NCBI RefSeq assembly: GCF_003335215.1
Contig: NZ_QPGB01000005.1
Location: forward strand, 1-64,000
From: Parvibium lacunae
Lineage (GTDB): Bacteria > Pseudomonadota > Gammaproteobacteria > Burkholderiales > Burkholderiaceae_D
Direction of reading: 5' to 3'
DNA length: 64,000 nucleotides
The translations under genes were made by a program, and so were the position numbers. The first letter of the stretch is position 1. The number at the start of each line of letters is the position of its first letter. Below, one piece after another: positions 17,186 through 24,601 of this stretch. The notes under the pieces are model-generated. The model had not been told where the DNA came from. It did not search any database and saw only the letters and a program-made list of their open reading frames with translations.

Positions 17186-18040
17186 TTATTTAAAAACAAT
17201 CGTACGTTGTCCGTTTAATAACACGCGCTGTTCGCAGTGCCATTTGACTGCACGCGCTAGCACCAAACACTCGACGTCGCGGCCAATCGCGGTGAGGGTC
17301 TCTGGGTCCATAGCATGGTCAACGCGTGCAACATCTTGCTCAATAATCGGCCCTTCATCGAGCGCAGCGGTAACGTAATGCGCGGTGGCACCGATCAGTT
17401 TCACCCCACGGTCATGCGCTTGATAGTAAGGCTTTGCACCCTTAAAGCTAGGCAGAAAAGAGTGGTGAATATTAATGGCTTTCCCTGCCAGCGCACGACA
17501 CAGCTCATCCGACAAAATTTGCATGTAACGGGCCAGCACCACCAAATCGATTTTTTCTTGTGCGGCGATCTCAAGCAATCGTTGTTCTTGTTGCGCCTTA
17601 TTATCAGCCTGCAACGGGAGGTGGTAAAACGGAATCCCATAATTGGCCGCGAGTGGCGCGAAGTCAGGGTGATTGGACACAATCGCGGGAATCTCAACCG
17701 CTAACTGACCGCTTTTCCAGCGGAATAACAAATCATTCAGGCAGTGCCCCGCTTTGGAAACGGCAATCAATAAACGCGGCTTATGCCGGCAATCATGCCA
17801 TTGCCAATCCATGTGAAAGCGCGCAGCCAGCGGGGCAAAGGCGTTACGTAGCGAGTCGAGCGTTTCATGCGATGGCACATCGACATGCATGCGCAAAAAG
17901 AAGCGCTGGGTTTGATCATCGCCAAATTGCGCCGAGTCGAGAATGTTACAACCCCGCTCATAGAGAAACCCACTCACGTGATAAACAATGCCCGTCGTAT
18001 CGGGACAAGCAAGCGTCAGGATGTAATCATTGTGTTGCAT
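17186..18040 (-). CDS. purU: Formyltetrahydrofolate deformylase
   Basis: 284 residues, as expected. It hydrolyses 10-formyl-THF to formate and THF, feeding PurT and balancing one-carbon pools. An N-terminal ACT domain (LTLACPDTTGIVYHVSGFLYE, about residues 9-80) is followed by a formyltransferase-fold catalytic domain with INIHHSFLPSFKGAKPY near residue 190 and a conserved Asp in TAALDEGPIIEQDV near 227. The start overlaps the end of the heptosyltransferase gene by 14 bases, giving an unusual LPS/one-carbon pairing. Confidence 0.94.
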   Translation of the reverse strand: MQHNDYILTLACPDTTGIVYHVSGFLYERGCNILDSAQFGDDQTQRFFLRMHVDVPSHETLDSLRNAFAPLAARFHMDWQWHDCRHKPRLLIAVSKAGHCLNDLLFRWKSGQLAVEIPAIVSNHPDFAPLAANYGIPFYHLPLQADNKAQQEQRLLEIAAQEKIDLVVLARYMQILSDELCRALAGKAINIHHSFLPSFKGAKPYYQAHDRGVKLIGATAHYVTAALDEGPIIEQDVARVDHAMDPETLTAIGRDVECLVLARAVKWHCEQRVLLNGQRTIVFK

Positions 18041-19079
18041 GGCTTACTTTCGCAAGGCGTAGGTTGGTTTTGTCGGCGACGTCTTGCGGGCTAATTTGCT
18101 GCAAGCAGGCCAGGGTACCCAAGGGGCAATCGCGCTTGAAACACGGGCTACAGGATAATTGCAACCACATGACGTCAGCGCGTGCTGAGCGCGGCGGGGT
18201 ATGGCGGGGGTCACTCGACCCAAAAATCGCGACCTGCGGCACAGTCAACGCCGCCGCAACGTGCATCAGCCCACTGTCGTTACTGATAACTTGCTGCGCT
18301 TGGGCAATGATTGCGGCGGCCATGTCGAGCGAAGTTTGGCCACACAGGTTGTAGAGTTGGGGCTGAACGGCAACAGGGCTGGCTTGACGGATCGCCTCGC
18401 CTAAGGGCGCATCGTTGGCGCTGCCCAGTATCACCAGGGCGGTTTCTGGTTGTGCCGCGAGCACTTGCGCGCCGAGGGCTGCAAAATGCGCGGTTGGCCA
18501 GCGCTTGGCCGGGCCGTATTCAGCCCCTGGCGCAAAAACCCAATAGGGCTGTCCCGGTGCCATGCCGTGCGCAACTAGCGCCTGCGCCGCCGCTGCCTGC
18601 AATGCCGGGCTCACCTGCAGCGCAGGAACAGGGGCTGCGGCAGGCATGGGAATATCAAGCAACTGCGCCAACGCCAAATAGTGCGCATGCATGGGCGGGC
18701 GCGGGTGACGGGGCGGGTTCGGCAGTAAGCGATGCAACAATGGATTACGCCACTCGCCGCGATACCCTAAACGCAAAGGAATACCGGCCAGCCAGGGTAA
18801 GAGTGCAGATTTAAAGGAGTTGGGCAACACCACCGCAACGTCGAATCCAAGCTGGGCCAGCTCTCGCGCCAACTGGCGGCGCGCTGACCACTGCCAGCGC
18901 CCATGCGCGAAAGCATGCGGCATCACCACATCGATTTCTGGCATCAGTTTGGCCAGCGGGGCCACCCAAGTGGGGGCGAGTAAGGTCAAATGCGCGCCCT
19001 GCTGCTTGAGCAAGGCAAAGAGCGGTTGCGCCATGAGGCAATCGCCAATCCAGTTTGGCGCAACGAGCAAGATCTTCAT
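18027..19079 (-). CDS. waaF: ADP-heptose:LPS heptosyltransferase II-type glycosyltransferase
   Basis: 350 residues from ATG 19079 (KILLVAPNWIGDCLMAQPL), the canonical start for this family; the frame extends upstream without a plausible start. It is a GT9 fold with the donor-binding C-terminal region containing FAPGAEYGPAKRWP near residue 180 and NDSGLMHVAAALTVPQVAIFG near 270. It adds the second heptose of the inner LPS core on the cytoplasmic face. WaaC is the alternative, but the PNWIGD start favours WaaF. Confidence 0.9.
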   Translation of the reverse strand: MKILLVAPNWIGDCLMAQPLFALLKQQGAHLTLLAPTWVAPLAKLMPEIDVVMPHAFAHGRWQWSARRQLARELAQLGFDVAVVLPNSFKSALLPWLAGIPLRLGYRGEWRNPLLHRLLPNPPRHPRPPMHAHYLALAQLLDIPMPAAAPVPALQVSPALQAAAAQALVAHGMAPGQPYWVFAPGAEYGPAKRWPTAHFAALGAQVLAAQPETALVILGSANDAPLGEAIRQASPVAVQPQLYNLCGQTSLDMAAAIIAQAQQVISNDSGLMHVAAALTVPQVAIFGSSDPRHTPPRSARADVMWLQLSCSPCFKRDCPLGTLACLQQISPQDVADKTNLRLAKVSHATQ

Positions 19080-19105
19080 ACGCGAGCAGTGACGACGGGC
19101 CAGGG

Positions 19106-19312
19106 TTAATGACCGTGGACTGCTACCCCAGCTTTTAAGGTATAGACGGTGCCACAGTAGGGGCACTTGGCTTGCCCGGTTTTGCTGACATCTAAAAACA
19201 CTTTGGGGTGGCTACACCAAATTGGCATCGCAGGGTTCGGGCAATAAACGGGGAGCTGCTCAACCTCGACCGCTGCTGTGCTCGCTGAAGAGGGTTGTAC
19301 GGTTTGTGTCAT
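19106..19312 (-). CDS. Small zinc-finger domain protein (CHCC type)
   Basis: 68 residues. The core has Cys in YCPNPAMPIWCSHPKVF and a CPYCGTVY knuckle, giving a Cys/Cys/His/Cys/Cys zinc-binding set like the zf-CHCC family related to the mitochondrial complex I subunit NDUFS6. It lies 7 bases after ilvE and ahead of waaF, a pairing I recall as common in betaproteobacteria. The bacterial function is not established. Confidence 0.85.
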   Translation of the reverse strand: MTQTVQPSSASTAAVEVEQLPVYCPNPAMPIWCSHPKVFLDVSKTGQAKCPYCGTVYTLKAGVAVHGH

Positions 19313-19319
19313 GCGTTCC

Positions 19320-20240
19320 TCACACCAAAGTTAGCCAATGGGCATATTGCGGATTGCGGCCATTGACGGCATCAAAAAATGTGGCTTGAATTCTTTCTGT
19401 CACCGGCCCACGTGAGCCGATCCCAATCTGGCGGTCATCGAGTTCGCGAATCGGGGTGACCTCCGCCGCTGTCCCGGTAAAGAAGGCTTCATCGGCACAG
19501 TACACTTCATCACGCGTAATTCGCTTTTCGATGACGTCGTACCCTAGGTCACGCGCAATGGTCATGACCGAGTCGCGGGTAATGCCGTCTAGGCAGGAAG
19601 CCAAGTCGGGGGTATAGAGCTTGCCGTTTTTGACAATGAATAAATTCTCGCCCGCGCCCTCCGACACATAGCCATCGGTATCCAGCATCATGGCCTCGTC
19701 ATAGCCATGCGCGGTCACTTCTTGGTTTGCCAGAATCGAGTTGATGTAGTAACCACTGGCTTTGGCGCGAACAAGCGAAACATTGACGTGATGCCGGGTG
19801 TAAGACGAGGTTTTGACGCGAATCCCGCGTTGCAGGCCTTCTTCACCGAGGTAGGCGCCCCATGTCCAGGCAGCCACGGCAACGTGAACGGTATTCTGCT
19901 TGGCGGCGATGCCGAGTTTTTCAGAGCCGATCCAGATAATCGGACGCAAGTAACAGCTTTCAAGTTTGTTTTCACGAACCACTTGTAATTGCGCTTGCGA
20001 CAGCGTGTCGAAGTCGAAAGGCACTTTCATTTGGAAAATTTTTGCCGAATTCAACAAGCGCTTGGTGTGCTCGGGCAAGCGGAATATCGCTGTTCCTTGC
20101 GTTGTGTTGTAGGCCCGCACGCCCTCAAACACGCCCATGCCGTAGTGCAGGGTGTGGGTCAGCACATGAATTTTGGCGTCACGCCAGTCCACCAGTTTGC
20201 CATCCATCCAGATGACGCCATCACGATCAGCCATTGACAT
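19320..20240 (-). CDS. ilvE: Branched-chain amino-acid aminotransferase
   Basis: 306 residues; start at 20240 has GGAGAA seven bases upstream. It is a PLP-dependent class IV aminotransferase catalysing the last step of Leu, Ile and Val synthesis. The substrate-site stretch HYGMGVFEGVRAY is at residues 32-44, the Schiff-base Lys is K160 in LVRAKASGYY, and the phosphate-binding DGYVSEGAGENLFIV region is near 190. Divergent azlCD, predicted branched-chain amino-acid exporters, start about 160 bases away, so synthesis and efflux genes share one intergenic region. Confidence 0.96.
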   Translation of the reverse strand: MSMADRDGVIWMDGKLVDWRDAKIHVLTHTLHYGMGVFEGVRAYNTTQGTAIFRLPEHTKRLLNSAKIFQMKVPFDFDTLSQAQLQVVRENKLESCYLRPIIWIGSEKLGIAAKQNTVHVAVAAWTWGAYLGEEGLQRGIRVKTSSYTRHHVNVSLVRAKASGYYINSILANQEVTAHGYDEAMMLDTDGYVSEGAGENLFIVKNGKLYTPDLASCLDGITRDSVMTIARDLGYDVIEKRITRDEVYCADEAFFTGTAAEVTPIRELDDRQIGIGSRGPVTERIQATFFDAVNGRNPQYAHWLTLV

Positions 20241-20397
20241 AGGGATTCTCCGATATGCGAATAAGTGCGATATTTTAAGCGATTGTTAAGCGCTTGCGAC
20301 GGGCGGCATGACTTTACTCGCCCACGGCTGCAATCCCGCCGCTTTTTTGTTAGCATACCCACAATTAAGCGAATACTTAACTAGGGACAGGCGCGCC

Positions 20398-21120
20398 GTG
20401 GAGAAAAAACAAGCATTCTGGGCTGGGGTTAATGCCGTGAAACTCGCCATGGTCGCCATGGCGGCCTGGGGCTTGGTCACCGGCGTGGCGATGGTGCAAG
20501 CAGGTTTGACCGCCTGGCAAGCGGTGGGGATGAATGTCTTGGTCTATGCCGGCGCCGCGCAACTGGCTGCCTTACCACTATTGGCCGCAGGCGTGCCGAT
20601 CTGGATTGTGCTGCTCACAACCGTGGTGATTAATCTACGCTTTTTGATTTTTAGCGCTAATCTGATGCCCTACTTTGCCGCTTGGCCACGCTGGCAGCGG
20701 TTTGTATTGGGGGGCGTCAACACAGACTTGGGGTGTGCTGTTTTTCTGGCACGCATGCTTGAGCGGCCAGCCAGCGCCGAAGATGGAACAGGTAAATATT
20801 TTTATCTGGGCACAGCCGTGACCATTTGGGTTACTTGGCAAATCAGCTCAACCCTTGGCATTGTGCTAGCAAGCCAACTGCCGCGCGACGGCGTGCTGGA
20901 GTTTGCGGCGACCTTGGCCTTAATTCCGATTACCCTGCCGTTTTTACAAGGGCGGGCTGGTTGGGGGTGCGGGCTGCTGGCGGTTACCTTAGCCCTCGCG
21001 CTACATGCCTTGCCGCTCAAACTTGGTTTGCTCATCGCGGTGTCAGCCGGCGCCATGTTGGCTTATTGGCTGGGGCCGAGTGCGTGGCTCCCCACACAGA
21101 CCGAAAGGAAATCGACATGA
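20398..21120 (+). CDS. azlC: AzlC-family permease subunit (branched-chain amino-acid exporter)
   Basis: 240 residues from GTG 20398, preceded by AGGGA; the longer frame to 20308 would overlap the ilvE promoter region. Multiple hydrophobic helices, with AFWAGVNAVKLAMVAMAAWG at the start and AGVPIWIVLLTTVVINLRF, fit AzlC. With AzlD it forms a two-component inner-membrane exporter of Leu/Ile/Val analogues and related amino acids. The stop overlaps azlD by ATGA. Its adjacency to ilvE fits relief of branched-chain amino-acid excess. Confidence 0.88.
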   Translation: MEKKQAFWAGVNAVKLAMVAMAAWGLVTGVAMVQAGLTAWQAVGMNVLVYAGAAQLAALPLLAAGVPIWIVLLTTVVINLRFLIFSANLMPYFAAWPRWQRFVLGGVNTDLGCAVFLARMLERPASAEDGTGKYFYLGTAVTIWVTWQISSTLGIVLASQLPRDGVLEFAATLALIPITLPFLQGRAGWGCGLLAVTLALALHALPLKLGLLIAVSAGAMLAYWLGPSAWLPTQTERKST

Positions 21121-21446
21121 GTGGCGGCGCAATTTGGTTAACCTTACTCGGCATGGGGCTGGTGACGCAAATGATCAAACTGGTCTTGCTCATTCCGAAA
21201 AACCCACCGACCTTACCGCTGCGCTTACAGGTCGCGTTGCGAGTTGCCCCCGCCTGCGCCCTGCTCTCACTGATTGCTCTGGATGCCGCCCGGATTAACG
21301 GGGCGCTGGCGCTCGATTGGCACAACCCCAAGCTGTGGGCCGTGCTGAGTGCGCTGTTATTTTTTCATTACACCCGTAAACCCATGCTGACGATTGTGCT
21401 GGGTATGGTAGTTTTGCTGGGGGCGCGGCTGCTGCTTGCGGGATGA
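21117..21446 (+). CDS. azlD: AzlD-family small subunit of branched-chain amino-acid exporter
   Basis: 109 residues from ATG 21117, overlapping the azlC stop by ATGA. It has three or four hydrophobic helices, including IWLTLLGMGLVTQMIKLVLL and LRLQVALRVAPACALLSLIA, ending in VLGMVVLLGARLLLAG, typical of AzlD. It works only with AzlC. It is the last housekeeping gene before the AT-rich cassette array. Confidence 0.87.
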   Translation: MSGGAIWLTLLGMGLVTQMIKLVLLIPKNPPTLPLRLQVALRVAPACALLSLIALDAARINGALALDWHNPKLWAVLSALLFFHYTRKPMLTIVLGMVVLLGARLLLAG

Positions 21447-21478
21447 GGCTGCATCGCCTGCCGTAGCATTGGGCTTAG

Positions 21479-21559
21479 CGAGTTGTACGGGCACTGGATT
21501 AGATCATCGAGTGGCGCGGCAAGCCGCAGCAGGTCATTCGCATTGACAACGGCTCGGAG
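21479..21559 (+). mobile_element. Fragment of an IS3-family transposase gene
   Basis: 27 codons in one frame read RVVRALD, a stop, then IIEWRGKPQQVIRIDNGSE. This matches the well-known IS3/IS150 orfB integrase stretch around the second catalytic Asp (IEWRGKP...DNGPE). There is an in-frame TAG at 21500-21502 and the match ends abruptly at 21559, where the cassette repeat begins. No inverted repeats or remaining transposase were seen, so it is a dead scrap, possibly marking how the array was rearranged. Confidence 0.75.
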
Positions 21560-21725
21560 TCACTTCTTGCCATTGGCCAATGGCATCGGCCATCACAGCT
21601 TTATCGCTATTTTCCCTAGTTTGTTGATAGAGGAAGGTGCCGAGTGGCTAGGGGTGGTCTGCATGAACGAGCGCGGGTGCCGGGCAAATCGCCTACCCTG
21701 GCATTGAGTTTACCTAATCGCAACC
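21560..21725 (-). repeat. Cassette repeat, left-most partial copy
   Basis: Read on the minus strand it contains the unit end (GATTAGGTAAACTCAATGCC), the GGTAGGCGATTTGCCCGGCACC block, and the start of the next junction (AATAGCGATAAAGC), then breaks off at the transposase scrap. The same order is seen at 24.42-24.56, 25.43-25.59 and 28.36-28.49 kb. The preceding small gene's stop codon lies inside this repeat. Confidence 0.75.
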
Positions 21726-22136
21726 TTTCCTGGAATATACGTTCTTTAAAGCTTTTGCTAGGAAAAAAACAATTTGGAGAATAATTCCAACAATAAAGCC
21801 ATTCACAAGGTACGATGCATCGCCTCCAGAATTAAAGAAAAATTGTTTGTTTGGGAAAAAAAGCAAACAACCAACCCAAAAAAACCATCGCATCCGTTCA
21901 ATCCATGAATTGCTCAATCCGGGCAATGGCAGCAGTAAAAGAAAATTACAGAGCAAAAAACAACGGTTTAATTCGACTCCAAGCAAGTGCGCCATAGCTA
22001 TCACAGCACTAGGCAGACTGAGCAAAAAATATAAGTCCTTTCTTTTTTTATCACGTCTACTGAGGAGCATTAATCCTGAAAACGCTCCAAGGATAAAAAT
22101 AGAGGAAGAAATATTTCCATTTAAAATTGCGTGCAT
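21714..22136 (-). CDS. Small multi-pass membrane protein, probable immunity protein (cassette G)
   Basis: 140 residues with about four hydrophobic segments (SSIFILGAFSGLMLLS, YFLLSLPSAVIAMAHLLG, CFLLCNFLLLLPLPG, LVNGFIVGIILQIVFFLAKA). The start at 22136 follows a GGGGAG site. The gene ends at a stop formed inside the cassette repeat. The DNA is strongly AT-rich. No family is recognised. The immunity role is inferred from the array logic; its cognate tip is not evident, since only a parent-protein fragment and a 52-residue membrane protein precede it. Confidence 0.65.
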   Translation of the reverse strand: MHAILNGNISSSIFILGAFSGLMLLSRRDKKRKDLYFLLSLPSAVIAMAHLLGVELNRCFLLCNFLLLLPLPGLSNSWIERMRWFFWVGCLLFFPNKQFFFNSGGDASYLVNGFIVGIILQIVFFLAKALKNVYSRKGCD

Positions 22137-22168
22137 GAGTTACTCCCCTGTTTTATGCCGATGCCTAA

Positions 22169-22327
22169 TTAATGGGGCCCCCGAAAAACATAAAAACATA
22201 ACCAGCACAAAAATAAACTTAAAATCAAGTACTGGCGATTTTTTTGATATACGTGTCTGTGTTTGTGCGCAAGGTAAAAAGTAAGCAAGGTTAATATCAT
22301 CGCTAATACCGCTATCATTATTCTCAT
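22169..22327 (-). CDS. 52-residue membrane peptide, coupled to the preceding fragment
   Basis: ATG at 22327 overlaps the stop of the upstream fragment (ATGA) and the frame ends at TAA 22169-22171. The product has two hydrophobic segments (MIAVLAMILTLLTFYLAH and YLILSLFLCWLCFYVF) separated by a basic stretch (HKHRHVYQKNR). It could be the membrane-active remnant of a toxin tip, an immunity peptide, or chance coding. AT-rich composition and translational overlap resemble its neighbours. Confidence 0.5.
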   Translation of the reverse strand: MRIMIAVLAMILTLLTFYLAHKHRHVYQKNRQYLILSLFLCWLCFYVFRGPH

Positions 22328-22548
22328 TTCAGACTCGCTATGCAGAAGCAGGGGACATGCAGATCAGCTTGGGTGGCCGGGGTGTAGCTAAGGGTGACGC
22401 TTTTGCCGTTGAGGTTGGCAGCATTTTGGGTGTAAGTCATGAATGGGCTAAAGCCACCGGGAATGGTAACGCCAAACAGGGTGATGCTGGTGTCTTGCCC
22501 AACCTGGAGTTGCCATTGCCAGCGCTGGGCATCGGTCAGTTTGCTCAA
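22324..22548 (-). pseudogene. Fragment of the parent polymorphic-toxin body
   Basis: The frame begins with TTG and has no proper start; its product runs LTDAQRWQWQLQVGQDTSIT, a proline/glycine turn, then NGKSVTLSYTPATQADL and an out-of-character tail. From memory, large secreted transglutaminase-like polymorphic proteins contain a similar AQRW.W.LQ and SYTPATxAD region in their middle. It sits directly after the stop of the gene at 22554, so it looks like an internal slice of such a protein left by recombination. Confidence 0.6.
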
Positions 22549-22553
22549 GCGGG

Positions 22554-23171
22554 TTAATTATGGCCTGCGTCAAAATCATTGCTTAATGATTGGTTCAGAG
22601 AGGAATAATCAGTAGCGTCTACATGCCCTGGAAGTAATGCGTCACTTGAATCAACTTTATCTATAACTGTTTTGGAATCGGATGTATCTTTTCTCAAATC
22701 CAAGCATGAATCAATATCGTTGATCGAATTTGATCTGTATCGAATTGAAATCAATAAATATGTCCACGCTATGTATACTAATGACATCCAAAAAAAAGTT
22801 GCTGTGGAATTTAATATCTGTGAAATTCGAAAATATCCAATAAATACCAGTAAAAAAACCACAAGCAATACAGAAATCAACGCTAGTAAGTTTTTTTCTT
22901 CTCTTCTAACTCCTTTTGATGCAAAAACATAAGTAGGAGAGTTAAGAAACAGACTAAAAATAATACATTCATATACGATTTGATAAATTGAAGAATTGCA
23001 AAAATAACAAGTAAAAATAAAGCTTGCCCAAATTAACAGAATTATTAATTTATGTCGCAATCTGATATCGCATGCATTAAACATATAAAACGCTGCTAGC
23101 GGAACTAATCCAACCAGGATTGCAGTATTTAATGCCTGATCATGAGACTGATTGTCAGATAGATTTTTCAT
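22554..23171 (-). CDS. Membrane protein, probable immunity protein (cassette F)
   Basis: 205 residues: hydrophobic segments at about 17-32, 40-60, 63-80, 95-115 and 122-142, then a polar acidic C-terminal tail rich in Asp and Ser. Very AT-rich. The ATG at 23171 directly abuts the stop of the tip gene at 23172-23174, indicating coupled translation with the hydrophobic tip. No family recognised. A membrane protein paired with a membrane-active toxin is the usual design for immunity to pore formers; that role is inferred. Confidence 0.65.
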   Translation of the reverse strand: MKNLSDNQSHDQALNTAILVGLVPLAAFYMFNACDIRLRHKLIILLIWASFIFTCYFCNSSIYQIVYECIIFSLFLNSPTYVFASKGVRREEKNLLALISVLLVVFLLVFIGYFRISQILNSTATFFWMSLVYIAWTYLLISIRYRSNSINDIDSCLDLRKDTSDSKTVIDKVDSSDALLPGHVDATDYSSLNQSLSNDFDAGHN

Positions 23172-23501
23172 TTATGTATACTTACCACATGCCGGGGATG
23201 CTGCTTTAGTTGCGCCCACACCTATCAGTGGCGTAAAAATAGTCGCTATTCTAAACAGAAGGCCATCAAACCCCAATGCTTTACCTGCCAATCGGGCCAC
23301 TGCACCAATCAATATAGTTGCTGCAGCTAGCATTGCTAAGCCATTAGTACATTGGTTAGGATCAACTGTTAGAAACCAGATCGTCAATTCAATAACAGCA
23401 AGAGTAATTACTGTTAATAGCAAAAACCATAATGCAAGCGAACTTGACAATGTAAGTGTTGTTATTTGAAAAAATTTGCCGACACCATGTATCAAGCCCA
23501 C
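23172..23501 (-). CDS. Hydrophobic C-terminal tip of an orphan toxin cassette (cassette F)
   Basis: 109 residues from a GTG at 23501, though the frame is open further upstream (through RWTEAKSEVTAIATVV), so the GTG is only the first possible start. Three strong hydrophobic segments (LSSSLALWFLLLTVITLAVI, LAMLAAATILIGAVARLAG, IATIFTPLIGVGA) separated by short polar links with Cys pairs. The upstream DNA (23552-23602) is a slice of the parent toxin body but joins in a different frame, so the tip is uncoupled from any delivery domain. A membrane-disrupting role is inferred. Confidence 0.55.
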   Translation of the reverse strand: MGLIHGVGKFFQITTLTLSSSLALWFLLLTVITLAVIELTIWFLTVDPNQCTNGLAMLAAATILIGAVARLAGKALGFDGLLFRIATIFTPLIGVGATKAASPACGKYT

Positions 23502-23551
23502 TACAGTTGCTATAGCAGTTACTTCACTTTTAGCTTCTGTCCATCGGTAAT

Positions 23552-23602
23552 CCCCCAGGTTTCATCACGCTGTAAAACCGCCCATAGCTGGGCAGACGGT
23601 AG
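23552..23602 (-). repeat. Slice of parent toxin body (matches 26926-26975)
   Basis: Encodes the RLPSYGRFYSVMKPGG stretch that also occurs in the larger body fragment at 26.7-27.3 kb. It is followed within a few codons by a stop in that frame, while the downstream tip of cassette F is in another frame. Confidence 0.7.
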
Positions 23603-23630
23603 CCAATCATTATGGACTATCAGCAAATAT

Positions 23631-23909
23631 CTAGGGCTTAGACAATATCTTTGCACACGTTTTTTGAAATGCGCAATTTTTTTCACATTCCTTACTTAAA
23701 GAGGAGGAATGTTTTTCACAGTCGCATTTCTTACTTTTTATTTCTATCATTTTTTCTTGGTCGCAGTGCTTTACCTCAAATATGAAATTAATCAGACTGA
23801 CCAAAAGGGCGCCTAGTACTATTCCCCAAAAATATCCTTTCCCAAACCCACTCCAACCTGGTCCACGCATACGAATAAAATCATAAATCTCGGCAAAGAG
23901 TTGTTTCAT
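23631..23909 (-). CDS. Small membrane protein with Cys-rich tail, probable immunity protein (cassette E)
   Basis: 92 residues from ATG 23909 (MKQLFAEIYDF); a longer frame to 23996 would overlap the tip gene. One hydrophobic helix (GYFWGIVLGALLVSLINFIF) precedes a Lys/Glu/Cys-rich tail with repeated CDCEK and CEKNC pairs, which could bind a metal or form disulfides. It lies 7 bases after the cassette E tip. The unusual cysteine tail is not shared with the other putative immunity proteins. Function inferred from position. Confidence 0.55.
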   Translation of the reverse strand: MKQLFAEIYDFIRMRGPGWSGFGKGYFWGIVLGALLVSLINFIFEVKHCDQEKMIEIKSKKCDCEKHSSSLSKECEKNCAFQKTCAKILSKP

Positions 23910-23916
23910 ATTTAAA

Positions 23917-24351
23917 TCAAAATAATAGAGATTTTGAAAATATCCAAGCTGGAGCAAGGAAATTAGATAAATACTCCCCGCATTCCAAAAATCCACATGC
24001 TATACCAGCGATTTTCGTTCCTAAAATAACCTGAAAGCTAGTCATAGTTACTGCAGAAACAGCAAGTGCTGGCGAAAAAATGGCTATAGCTAATATCACT
24101 AATGAAGCCTCAGCGGCTGCCAGCAGGAGCATTTCAGACTGACTAAATCCACCAATCGCTGTCGCATAGTGCTTTATTAGAAAGCTTAAAGCTCCTAAAA
24201 CAACTGCCAAGCCTGCTGGGCCTGCCGACAAAACACCTATTAACGAAATAAGTGTTAGTGATATGCACAAAATTAGCATTCCAAAGTAAGCCCCCCTCGC
24301 TCCATTCTCAATCATCCAAGCCTGGGAACCGGAATCCGGATCAAAGATCAC
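23917..24351 (-). CDS. Hydrophobic C-terminal tip of an orphan toxin cassette (cassette E)
   Basis: The shared junction motif IFDPDSGSQAWMIENG is followed by about 125 residues that are almost all hydrophobic helices (YFGMLILCISLTLISLIGVL, LAVVLGALSFLI, EASLVILAIAIFSPALAV, AGIACGFLE). The junction continues upstream in frame but is interrupted by TAA at 24418-24420, where sibling copies have a Gln codon (HEQRITV). Translation of this tip would need an internal start such as the ATG of MIENG. A stored, non-expressed pore-forming or membrane toxin tip is the best reading; inferred. Confidence 0.6.
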   Translation of the reverse strand: MIFDPDSGSQAWMIENGARGAYFGMLILCISLTLISLIGVLSAGPAGLAVVLGALSFLIKHYATAIGGFSQSEMLLLAAAEASLVILAIAIFSPALAVSAVTMTSFQVILGTKIAGIACGFLECGEYLSNFLAPAWIFSKSLLF

Positions 24352-24562
24352 ATAACCTGCAGTCGCGCCGCTGGTGGTGGTGATGCCATTTGCATCCGTA
24401 ATACTGACCGTAATCCGTTATTCATGCAAGGTGACTTCTATGCCATTGGTCAAGGTGTCGGCTATCTCTGCTTTGTCGCTATTGTCTTTGGTTTATTCGT
24501 AAGGTGCCGAGTGCATCGCCTATCATGGCGTTGAGTTTAGCTAGGCGAGTGCTATTCCTGAA
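24308..24562 (-). repeat. Cassette junction repeat, copy E
   Basis: Encodes (with one stop) the block DKAEIADTLTNG, ITVSITDANG, GYVIFDPDSGSQAWMIE, preceded by the inter-cassette block LNAMIGDALGTL in a shifted frame. Homologous DNA is at 21560-21725, 25298-25595, 26412-26560, 28222-28487 and 29020-29180. Confidence 0.8.
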
Positions 24563-24601
24563 TACACATGGCTGGGCAAAAACTATTCTTGTTGGCAACA
24601 C

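Noticed and set aside
21483-21707. Plus-strand 74-codon frame after azlD
   Set aside because: It runs in a different frame from the transposase scrap and then through cassette repeat DNA; a chance frame.
21847-22284. Plus-strand 145-codon open frame in the cassette array
   Set aside because: It is antisense to the membrane protein at 21714-22136 and the 52-residue frame; its Lys/Ser-rich product has no family character and it lacks a ribosome site.
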